Shown: one piece after another, positions 6,366-10,985 of the stretch
Numbering within the stretch: the first letter of the stretch is position 1
How the letters are laid out: the number at the start of each line of letters is the position of its first letter
DNA from: JAUWMI01 sp964454265
Lineage (GTDB): Bacteria > Sumerlaeota > Sumerlaeia > MWCT01 > JAUWMI01
NCBI GenBank assembly: GCA_964454265.1
Contig: CAYVXD010000136.1
Coordinates: 1 to 10,985 of the forward strand
DNA length: 10,985 nt
Direction: 5' to 3'
Translations under genes and position numbers: made by a program
The notes under the pieces: generated by a model
Told to the model about the DNA's origin: nothing
What the model saw: the letters and a program-made list of their open reading frames with translations, nothing else
Databases searched by the model: none

Positions 6366-7232
6366 TTAGTCGCCCTCCATAGCGACCTTGCGTACATGCT
6401 TCTTTTTCATTTGCTTCTGATGGCGGCGATACGCCTGCTCCTCGAGCGGCTTGAAGATTTCCATGCGTTTGAACATCTCGTCGAAATCTACCTGGTGGCC
6501 GTTAAACTCAGGGCCATCAACACAGACAAATCGTGTCTTTCCATCCACGGTTACGCGGCAGGATCCGCACATCCCAGTGCCATCAACCATAATGGTGTTG
6601 AGACTGACATAGGTAGTGACTCCGTAGGGTTTGGTAATCTTGCACACATTGCGCATCATTATGGGCGGGCCAATGGCGATGCAGTAGTCAATGGGGCTCT
6701 TGGCATCGAGTAATTCTTGCAGAACAACGGTGACAAAGCCCTTTTTCCCATAGCTGCCGTCATCAGTGCAGATCAGCAGCTCATCGCTGACTTTGCGCAT
6801 CTCATCTTCCATAATCACGAATTCTTTCGAGCGGCCACCGAGGATGGTCGTGACGTGATTGCCAGCACGTTTAAGGGCCTGAATAATAGGGTGGAGAGGC
6901 GCGATCCCAACGCCGCCGCCAATGCCAACCACACGGCCGAAGTTTTCGATATGAGTTGGGATGCCCAGGGGGCCTACGACGTCGAGAATCTCTTCGCCGG
7001 GCTCCATTTCGTTCAGACACGCGCTGGTTTTGCCAACCTCCTGAATGACGAGGGTGAGGGTGCCGCGCTCCGGATCAGCATCAGCGATGGATAGGGGAAT
7101 ACGCTCGCCCAGTTCTGAGATGCGGACGATAACAAACTGGCCACCCTGGCGCTTACGTGCGATCTCGGGTGACTCGATGGTCATGCGTACGATTTTAGGT
7201 GCGAGAACAGTTTTTTGGAGAATTTTGGCCAT
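6366..7232 (-). CDS. nfnA: NfnA-type small subunit, FAD/NAD-binding with [2Fe-2S] cluster (SudB-like)
   Basis: A 288-residue protein of the dihydroorotate-dehydrogenase-electron-transfer / sulfide dehydrogenase subunit family. In Nfn complexes it binds FAD and NAD(H) and passes electrons to NfnB. Visible parts: flavin motif ERIPLSIAD (43-51), nucleotide motif VVGIGGGVGIAPL (101-113), DDGSYGKKG (157-165), IAIGPPIMM (185-193), and the C-terminal cluster motif VDGTGMCGSC (216-225) with C222, C225 and C237; D217 is the candidate fourth ligand, in line with the Asp-3Cys ligation described for this family. The C-terminal extension after 250 is basic (HQKQMKKKHVRK). ATG 7232 is preceded by AAGGA with 8 bases spacing. 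It is the first gene of a two-gene operon; a promoter candidate lies about 145-170 bases upstream. Called 'sulfide/dihydroorotate dehydrogenase-like' in general annotation; the neighbour favours NfnA. Confidence 0.9.
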   Translation of the reverse strand: MAKILQKTVLAPKIVRMTIESPEIARKRQGGQFVIVRISELGERIPLSIADADPERGTLTLVIQEVGKTSACLNEMEPGEEILDVVGPLGIPTHIENFGRVVGIGGGVGIAPLHPIIQALKRAGNHVTTILGGRSKEFVIMEDEMRKVSDELLICTDDGSYGKKGFVTVVLQELLDAKSPIDYCIAIGPPIMMRNVCKITKPYGVTTYVSLNTIMVDGTGMCGSCRVTVDGKTRFVCVDGPEFNGHQVDFDEMFKRMEIFKPLEEQAYRRHQKQMKKKHVRKVAMEGD

Positions 7233-7375
7233 CGCATTTTTCCTTGTGCACTCTGCGTACTGCGGTCGAGTTGTTTACATGGAGATATGCAGGGTATTTG
7301 CTCGTTATTTCACATACAGCATGATTTTTGACGATACTTACCTTTCGGTACCATGACACTATAGAATTCGCATAA

Positions 7376-7404
7376 ATTGTAGAGACTACGTTCGGGAAAA
7401 TCAA
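7376..7404 (-). promoter_or_regulatory. Sigma-70-like promoter candidate for nfnAB
   Basis: On the minus strand, TTGATT (7399-7404) and TACAAT (7376-7381) are separated by exactly 17 bases. TACAAT matches the -10 consensus at five of six positions and TTGATT the -35 at four of six. Transcription would start near 7369, giving a leader of about 135 bases before nfnA. This is the best -35/-10 pair found in the window. Confidence 0.5.
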
Positions 7405-7424
7405 GGAAGAAATGACGCCAGCAC

Positions 7425-7438
7425 GATCTTGCAAGATC
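7425..7438. promoter_or_regulatory. Perfect 14-bp palindrome GATCTTGCAAGATC upstream of the nfn promoter
   Basis: GATCTTG pairs with CAAGATC with no central gap. It lies 20 bases upstream of the -35 hexamer of the nfnAB promoter candidate, a usual place for an activator site. Unlike the nearby intergenic palindromes it lacks a GC-rich stem and a 3-base loop, so it looks more like a dimeric protein site than a REP hairpin. Its function is inferred from position only. Confidence 0.35.
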
Positions 7439-7501
7439 CGTCAACCCTCGCTTCAGATTAGAACATGGCGTTAATTTAAGGGGCGATCCATTCGGGTAAT
7501 G

Positions 7502-7548
7502 GTAGGGACGGGGTTTCCCCGCCCAGGGCGAGGAGACCTCGCCCCTAC
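7502..7548. repeat. Two-hairpin palindromic element with GTAGGG / CCCTAC ends
   Basis: Starts GTAGGGACG and ends CGCCCCTAC. Inside are CGGGG-TTT-CCCCG (7509-7521) and GGGCGAGG-AGA-CCTCGCCC (7526-7544), both perfect with 3-base loops. The same shell and a homologous first hairpin occur at 10675-10735. It lies about 95 bases upstream of the nfnAB -35 hexamer, outside the promoter. Confidence 0.7.
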
Positions 7549-7589
7549 ATCTGCCTCTTTAGCGTTTGTACGAGCACGCAATCTGGCGT

Positions 7590-7649
7590 GGCGATGGGCG
7601 AAGTGCATGCCCTTGATCCTACCTGCTTGTGGCTTCATCGCCCATGGCC
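7590..7649. repeat. Imperfect inverted repeat GGCGATGGGCGAAG / CATCGCCCATGGCC
   Basis: 7590-7603 and 7636-7649 are complementary at 12 of 14 positions with a 32-base spacer. It lies about 200 bp downstream of the first oxidoreductase gene and might be a weak terminator or a repeat remnant; there is no T-tract. Confidence 0.35.
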
Positions 7650-7846
7650 TTATTCACCATTAATCCCTTTCATACGCCATATTATTGGGGCAAATCATGC
7701 CAACAGCCCATCAACAGCCAATCTCTTTACTTAATTTAGCAGCTCTTTCATTAGGTTGACGGATTAGGGGTATCTTCATCAATGCAGCGCGTGCCCTGCG
7801 ATTGGAAGCTGAGAGCGCGGCGGTGCATCGGTTTTAAAATGGAAGA

Positions 7847-8869
7847 TCACGCGCTATTGCGGACGCGGACATGGCCAAGGCGAAGTGGAAGAGGAACCGG
7901 CTGCTTTCTCTTAATTGCCTGATAGGCGGCCAGCGCTACCTCCAGGGCCTTATAGCCATCTTCGCCGGTGATATCGGGTTCGCGGTTGTTAATAATTGCG
8001 TCCACGAATGCCGTAATCATCTCACGGTCAAAATTATCGCCGCCCGACAGGGTAGTATGTCGCATTGTCTTATTCTGGTAAATATTCAAGGTCGTGGGGA
8101 AGCAATCGAGCGAAAGATTGCTTTTGGTGCCCTTGAATTCGAGAACAACATTGCCCCAGGTTTTATACGAAGGCGGACGAGACCAGCTCGCATCAAGAGA
8201 CACAAATGTATCGTCTGCCATCTCGAGCATCAGGAGCGCGCAATCTTCGACCTTAATGGGATAGAGTTTCGTGGTAGATTCGGCATAAACCCGGGTGAAT
8301 TCTTTGCCAAGCAGGTAGCGGAGAAGATCAACGACGTGGACGGTGTGATCCATGATGGCGCCCCCGCCTGCCAGTTTTTTATTTGCAAACCAACCGCCGG
8401 GCATTGTGCCGTGGTTGGTGGTGTTAATGGCAAGAATCTCGCCGAGCTCACCAGAGGCAATGACGTTACGGGCCTGCTGAATAGCAGCACAATAGCGGAC
8501 AGGGAAGGCCACCTGGAGCTTAACGTTATGGGCGGCGCAGGTGTCAATGAGATCGCGGGCGTCTTCGAGTGTTGTGGTAATGGGTTTTTCGCAAAGGATG
8601 TGCTTGCCAGCTTTCGCAGCTGCAATACCCATTTCGTAATGACGCGCATTAGCCGAGGCTATGATCACAGCATCGCAGGGAGCTTCGACCAGGAGGCGTC
8701 GCCAGCTGGCGTAGGCTTTGGGCTTGGGAAAGCGACGCGCCATGGCACGGCGCCGTTTGGGGTTATCGTCAGCAAAGGCGGTGAACTTAACGTTTGGCAA
8801 CTGGCTGAGCACCTCAGCATAGCCAGGGGCGTGGACGTGCTCAAAGCTAAGTAAGGCGATACGGATCAT
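7847..8869 (-). CDS. Gfo/Idh/MocA family oxidoreductase with atypical nucleotide-binding loop
   Basis: A 340-residue, probably cytosolic NAD(P)-dependent dehydrogenase of the glucose-fructose-oxidoreductase / inositol-dehydrogenase fold, normally acting on sugars, inositols or their derivatives. The Rossmann half (1-120) ends with CEKP (93-96), whose Lys95 is the usual catalytic lysine. The C-terminal half has GGGAIMDHTVHVVDLLRYLLG (168-188), with D174, H178 and D181 in the family pattern. The first strand reads IALLSFEHVHAPGY, so the usual GxGxxG dinucleotide motif is missing and replaced by SFEHVHA. Length is normal. ATG 8869 is preceded by AAAGGA with 10 bases spacing. The substrate cannot be told. 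A second family member follows at 9372 on the same strand, but the two differ in most positions and are not a recent duplication. A 327-codon antisense ORF covers almost the whole gene and is a shadow. Confidence 0.9.
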   Translation of the reverse strand: MIRIALLSFEHVHAPGYAEVLSQLPNVKFTAFADDNPKRRRAMARRFPKPKAYASWRRLLVEAPCDAVIIASANARHYEMGIAAAKAGKHILCEKPITTTLEDARDLIDTCAAHNVKLQVAFPVRYCAAIQQARNVIASGELGEILAINTTNHGTMPGGWFANKKLAGGGAIMDHTVHVVDLLRYLLGKEFTRVYAESTTKLYPIKVEDCALLMLEMADDTFVSLDASWSRPPSYKTWGNVVLEFKGTKSNLSLDCFPTTLNIYQNKTMRHTTLSGGDNFDREMITAFVDAIINNREPDITGEDGYKALEVALAAYQAIKRKQPVPLPLRLGHVRVRNSA

Positions 8870-8902
8870 TCGTTGCCAATCCTTTCGCGGCAGATTCCTG
8901 AA

Positions 8903-8986
8903 CTAAATCCGCGTGTATCTGCGTGTATCTGCGGTTGCATCTCATATGGTTAAACCACAGATGAACGCAGATAAACACAGATATAG
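8903..8986. repeat. Inverted pair of AACC(A/G)CAGAT repeats
   Basis: The arms 8903-8936 and 8953-8986 are complementary at 27 of 34 positions around a 16-base spacer. Each arm is made of CAGAT-containing steps about 10 bases long (AACCACAGATGAACGCAGAT in the right arm). It lies just upstream of the first oxidoreductase gene, where its promoter should be. The right arm is also the start of a longer direct repeat with 9276-9344. Confidence 0.7.
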
Positions 8987-9021
8987 ACTAGAGACTTTTT
9001 ATTTCTATTCTTCCTTCTTAT
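8953..9021 (+). repeat. Direct repeat of about 69 bp, copy 1
   Basis: Begins AACCACAGATGAACGCAGAT and continues through ATATAGACTA and a T-rich stretch (TATTTCTATT). The copy at 9276-9344 follows the same wording throughout, with strong identity in the first 55 positions. The two copies flank the inverted-repeat element at 9022-9266. Confidence 0.7.
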
Positions 9022-9138
9022 GGCTCTTTGTCAGATCAGTTAGTAGAACAAAGGCTTAAGACATATAACAACTTCATTATTTTTACTCTTGGATAACAAA
9101 TTCCGCTCCTCGCCGAGTCTCCTATGTGTGATCTTCTT

Positions 9139-9176
9139 CATAAAAACCAAACCTTTACATAAAAACCAGCCTTTGA
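9139..9176 (+). repeat. Two tandem copies of a 19-bp unit
   Basis: CATAAAAACCAAACCTTTA (9139-9157) is followed directly by CATAAAAACCAGCCTTTGA (9158-9176), differing by a few bases. Lies inside the inverted-repeat element; probably slippage. Confidence 0.6.
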
Positions 9177-9187
9177 CGCTTATTATT

Positions 9188-9223
9188 CCCTCTCCCCCGG
9201 CGGGAGAGGATCAAGGTGAGGGG
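9188..9223. repeat. CCCTCTCCC...GGGAGAGG...GGTGAGGGGG repeat
   Basis: An 8-bp perfect stem, CCTCTCCC (9189-9196) with GGGAGAGG (9202-9209), is followed by AAGGTGAGGGGG. This wording is, from memory, one of the most widespread intergenic hairpin repeats in bacterial genomes. It may act in mRNA stability or termination. Confidence 0.65.
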
Positions 9224-9275
9224 GATTATTCCTCTTCTTAAGTGCTAACTCATTTGACAAAGAGCCTAATATCTA

Positions 9276-9344
9276 AACCGCAGATTAACGCAGATGAACA
9301 CAGATATAGACTAAGGACTTTCTATTTCTATTGTTTCTTTTATT
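9276..9344 (+). repeat. Direct repeat of about 69 bp, copy 2
   Basis: Begins AACCGCAGATTAACGCAGAT and shares ATATAGACTA and TATTTCTATT with the copy at 8953-9021, so the similarity extends well past the common CAGAT core. It ends about 25 bases beyond the stop of the second oxidoreductase gene. Confidence 0.7.
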
Positions 9345-9371
9345 TGTAGAGCCTGAGAATTTACGATGAAG

Positions 9372-10367
9372 CTATTTTATGTTAACCGGTCTGCCGGTTT
9401 GTATTGATTCAAGGCAGCTGAGCGAAACGCTCAGGGCTCGCAGGCCAGCGTCAACCGTGATCAGCGGTTTCTTTTTCTGCTCAATGCATTGGATAAAGTG
9501 TTTGAGTTCCCTTACGAAGGGACTTTCGAGTTCCGCGCGCTGTGGGACAACCAGGCCGGGTAGAGTGCCGTCGCCAACCGCTTTCTCCGTGAGTGTGAAC
9601 GAGGTAGCCTTGCGACTGTCGAATTCTATCATTCCTTTGCTGCCACTCACCTCAAGTCGTGTGAAGAAGGAACCGATCGGTTCCGCCCAGCTGACTTCTG
9701 AATGAGCTATCATGCCGTTGGCGAACTTCATAATCGCCAGCATGTAGTCACCATGTCTGAGCTGGGTCTTTGCCAGGCCTTTTGCGAAGATACGTTTTAT
9801 CGGGCCGAAGGTCCAGAGCATGTAATCAAAGTCGTGAATAGAGAGATCAAGGGCGGCGCCGCCACTTGCTTCGTAATCGCCGTACCAGTCAGTGCCGCCG
9901 CGGGGAAAGCCACCGCAACGTGAGAAACGCACAATTCCCGGGGTGCCGATTGCATTGCTGCGCACGAGCTGGCGCGTCTGCTCGTATTCCCAGAAAAAAC
10001 GCACCACATGGCCCACCATAAAGATCTTCTTATAGCCCTGGAGCAATTGCTTGATGGCGCGCGCTTCAGTCAGGGTACGTGCCAGCGGCTTTTCGCAGAG
10101 AATATGTTTTTCGGCTGCTACATACCGCTTGAGGAAATCCAGGCGGAAGGTAGTCGGAAGGCAATGGATGACTGCCACGACATCAGGGTCATTGAGAACC
10201 GGATCAATGCGATCAGTATAGCGCGCATTATTTGGCTGAGCGAGCTCCTTAGCCTTATCAGAGTTCTTATCAACTACCCATTTGAGTTGAGCCGAGGGAA
10301 TATGGCGCATTGATGCGGCGTGGATCTCACCCATAAAGCCCGCACCAATTATGGCACATCCAAGCAC
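9372..10367 (-). CDS. Gfo/Idh/MocA family oxidoreductase
   Basis: A 331-residue NAD(P)-dependent dehydrogenase of the same fold as the gene at 7847, but with all classical marks: AIIGAGFMGEIHA (5-17) for the dinucleotide, CEKP (91-94) with catalytic Lys93, and SGGAALDLSIHDFDYMLWTFG (168-188) with D174, H178 and D181. Likely a cytosolic sugar, inositol or sugar-acid dehydrogenase; the exact substrate cannot be told. The start is GTG 10367, chosen because AAGGAG lies 7 bases upstream and the Rossmann strand begins right after it; no in-frame ATG precedes the motif. The stop TAG is at 9372. Normal length for the family. It is separated from the first family member by 502 bp of repeats, so co-transcription is unlikely. 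Confidence 0.92.
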   Translation of the reverse strand: MLGCAIIGAGFMGEIHAASMRHIPSAQLKWVVDKNSDKAKELAQPNNARYTDRIDPVLNDPDVVAVIHCLPTTFRLDFLKRYVAAEKHILCEKPLARTLTEARAIKQLLQGYKKIFMVGHVVRFFWEYEQTRQLVRSNAIGTPGIVRFSRCGGFPRGGTDWYGDYEASGGAALDLSIHDFDYMLWTFGPIKRIFAKGLAKTQLRHGDYMLAIMKFANGMIAHSEVSWAEPIGSFFTRLEVSGSKGMIEFDSRKATSFTLTEKAVGDGTLPGLVVPQRAELESPFVRELKHFIQCIEQKKKPLITVDAGLRALSVSLSCLESIQTGRPVNIK

Positions 10368-10374
10368 AAGCGTT

Positions 10375-10380
10375 CTCCTT
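10375..10380 (-). promoter_or_regulatory. Ribosome binding site supporting a GTG start
   Basis: AAGGAG on the minus strand, 7 bases before GTG 10367. It is among the best Shine-Dalgarno sequences in the window and fixes the non-ATG start of the second oxidoreductase. A TATGAT box a little upstream has no matching -35 at a normal distance. Confidence 0.65.
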
Positions 10381-10503
10381 CACCCTATCATACAGTCAAA
10401 CAACTTCAGACCTCTCAAATTTTACCTGGCCAATTCATGCAATGCGTGTACTGAAGGAATGAAACATTGTCAAGGGGATTAAAAGAGCCGCACGGCGCAT
10501 ATT

Positions 10504-10527
10504 GTAGGGGCATATTGCTATACGCCC
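10504..10527. repeat. Decayed GTAGGGGC...GCCC palindrome
   Basis: GTAGGGGCATATTGC followed by TATACGCCC is a degraded version of the intact GGCGTATTGCAATACGCC palindrome at 10713-10730, with the left shell GTAGGGGC kept and the right CTAC lost. Confidence 0.55.
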
Positions 10528-10539
10528 TTTTTCTCTTGG

Positions 10540-10564
10540 CCACAGATTCGCGGAGACACGGATA
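10540..10564 (+). repeat. CCACAGATTCGCGGAG dispersed repeat, copy 2
   Basis: CCACAGATTCGCGGAGACAC and the following bases align with 723-747 and with the reverse complement of 10744-10768, with several substitutions (ATTC for AGGC, CGGAT for CAGAG). Confidence 0.5.
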
Positions 10565-10674
10565 ATAAGATTCAAAGAATGCAAAATGAAAGTTGCAAAA
10601 GGCAAATTGCAAATATGACATCCTCTGCGGCACGGCGTCTCTGTAGCAACATTTAAGCAATGATTGTTCGTTTT

Positions 10675-10735
10675 GTAGGGGCGGGGTTTATCCCTGCCCT
10701 TGTTTCTGTGGAGGCGTATTGCAATACGCCCCTAT
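10675..10735. repeat. Two-hairpin element with GTAGGGGCG / CGCCCCTA shell
   Basis: GTAGGGGCG (10675-10683) and CGCCCCTA (10727-10734) form the outer shell, with the last base C changed to T. Inside, GGGCGGGG-TTTAT-CCCTGCCC is the counterpart of the first hairpin at 7502-7548, and GGCGTATTGCAATACGCC (10713-10730) is a perfect 18-bp palindrome that replaces the second hairpin there. Confidence 0.7.
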
Positions 10736-10743
10736 GATCATCA

Positions 10744-10768
10744 TCTCTGTGTCTCTGCGCCTCTGTGG
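10744..10768 (-). repeat. CCACAGAGGCGC-type dispersed repeat, copy 3, inverted
   Basis: The minus-strand reading starts CCACAGAGGCGCAGAGACAC and differs from 723-747 at 2 of 25 positions. It lies 14 bases downstream of the stop of the partial gene at the right edge. Confidence 0.6.
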
Positions 10769-10782
10769 CGATTTATCCGAAA

Positions 10783-10985
10783 TTAATCGTCTAGCGGGAA
10801 GCCGGGGAGGGTGAGGCGGTCGAGGCGGACGCGGTCGAGGATGAGGAGGGTCTCTGCATCGTCGGTTTCCTCGAAGTTGAGGAGATCAAAGGCAAGGAGG
10901 AGGTTGAGTGGCTCCGGCGTCTCGGGCTTAAAGAGATACACCGGATATTCAAACTGCCGCGCAGGGTCGCTTGAGTCGTAATAGG
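10783..10985 (-). CDS. Unidentified protein, C-terminal 66 residues
   Basis: An open frame enters from the right edge and ends at TAA (10783-10785); it is absent from long-ORF lists because it has no start in the window. Residues of interest are EYPVYLFKPETPEPL, then LLLAFDLLNFEETDDAETLL, then ILDRVRLDRLTLPGF and a short acidic end (PLDD). Alternating hydrophobic residues and the 'D-A-E-T-L-x-I-D-x-V-R-L' pattern resemble the last strands of a beta-sandwich (carbohydrate-binding-like) domain, where an acidic loop precedes a strand ending in 'DxVxV'. That likeness is weak. Codon use (CTC Leu, CGC Arg, GAC Asp) is coherent, which supports real coding. The function is not identified. Confidence 0.6.
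   Translation of the reverse strand, partial: YYDSSDPARQFEYPVYLFKPETPEPLNLLLAFDLLNFEETDDAETLLILDRVRLDRLTLPGFPLDD

Larger units (their letters stand above)
7246..7846. other. Gap upstream of nfnA: promoter, palindrome and GTAGGG element
   Basis: About 600 bp without a convincing gene. From right to left it holds the tail side of the first oxidoreductase gene (no clear terminator), an imperfect inverted repeat (7590-7649), a GTAGGG-shell palindromic element (7502-7548), a perfect 14-bp palindrome (7425-7438), a promoter candidate (7376-7404) and a leader of roughly 135 bases before nfnA. The short ORFs in the leader have no ribosome binding site or recognisable sequence. Confidence 0.5.
9022..9266. 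mobile_element. MITE-like element with 22-bp terminal inverted repeats
   Basis: 9022-9043 (starting GGCTCTTTGTCAGATC) and 9245-9266 (ending TTTGACAAAGAGCC) are reverse complements at 20 of 22 positions. The 245-bp span has no coding capacity, as expected for a non-autonomous element. It contains a 19-bp tandem duplication (9139-9176) and a CCTCTCCC hairpin (9189-9209). Immediate flanks are TTAT on the left and TAAT on the right; no clear target-site duplication is visible. The transposase is not in the window. Alternatively the ends are simply another dispersed inverted repeat. Confidence 0.5.
10381..10782. other. Repeat-filled gap, no gene
   Basis: 402 bp. After about 100 bp of ordinary sequence, in which the promoter of the second oxidoreductase should lie, come five repeat remnants one after another: a GTAGGGGC palindrome (10504-10527), a CCACAGATTCGCGGAG copy (10540-10564), a stretch of repeated TTGCAAA/GCAAAA words (about 10581-10617), a GTAGGGGCG double-hairpin element (10675-10735) and an inverted CCACAGAGGCGC copy (10744-10768). 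A minus-strand ORF of 81 codons (10415-10660) runs through these repeats and looks spurious. Confidence 0.6.

Noticed and set aside
7871..8854. 327-codon plus-strand ORF covering almost the whole first oxidoreductase gene
   Set aside because: It is antisense to a gene with clear family motifs, has no recognisable domain, and arises from codon bias in the real frame.
8903..9313. Repeated CAGAT units as a possible CRISPR array
   Set aside because: Units are unequal, in mixed orientation and irregularly spaced, with no constant spacer length and no cas genes.
10415..10660. 81-codon minus-strand ORF
   Set aside because: Runs through several dispersed repeats, is rich in Cys, Phe and Tyr in a manner typical of chance translation, and has no ribosome binding site.

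Overview
The window reads as a piece of genome from an anaerobic or facultatively anaerobic bacterium, probably of an uncultivated lineage. Three things point there: a PPi-type glycolytic enzyme (pyruvate, phosphate dikinase), an electron-bifurcating NfnAB-type transhydrogenase, and intergenic spaces full of short palindromic and 'AACCACAGAT / CCACAGAGG' repeats of the sort I recall from planctomycete-like and candidate-phylum genomes. The phylum cannot be fixed from sequence reading alone. No phage, plasmid, rRNA, tRNA or CRISPR signature was seen.

Layout. Position 2-274 (+) is the end of a TPR protein; it converges on a minus-strand block across a strong stem-loop (301-332). Everything else is on the minus strand. 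From left to right: a small two-helix membrane protein (406-672), pyruvate phosphate dikinase with an extra 79-residue Lys/Arg/Ala tail (779-3718), a stand-alone DUF123 / GIY-YIG-like protein (3970-4395), the nfnB-nfnA pair (4930-7232, promoter candidate at 7376-7404), a first Gfo/Idh/MocA oxidoreductase (7847-8869), a second one (9372-10367, GTG start), and the C-terminus of an unidentified protein (10783-10985).

How the genes fit together. PPDK interconverts PEP and pyruvate, and NfnAB balances NADH, NADPH and reduced ferredoxin. They form a plausible central carbon and redox neighbourhood, although they are separated by a DUF123 gene and by repeat-rich gaps, so only nfnA-nfnB look like a real operon. 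The two Gfo/Idh/MocA enzymes probably act on sugars or sugar derivatives; they share only the fold and are 502 bp apart.

The most unusual points are: (1) the histone-H1-like basic tail on PPDK; (2) a modular family of intergenic palindromes sharing a GTAGGG-CG ... CGCCCCTAC shell that carries exchangeable small hairpins; (3) a 245-bp element with 22-bp terminal inverted repeats (9022-9266) placed between two direct copies of a roughly 69-bp repeat; (4) paired CCCAGGGC / GCCCTTCAGGG palindromes downstream of nfnB. All identifications rest on motif recognition; no database search was run.
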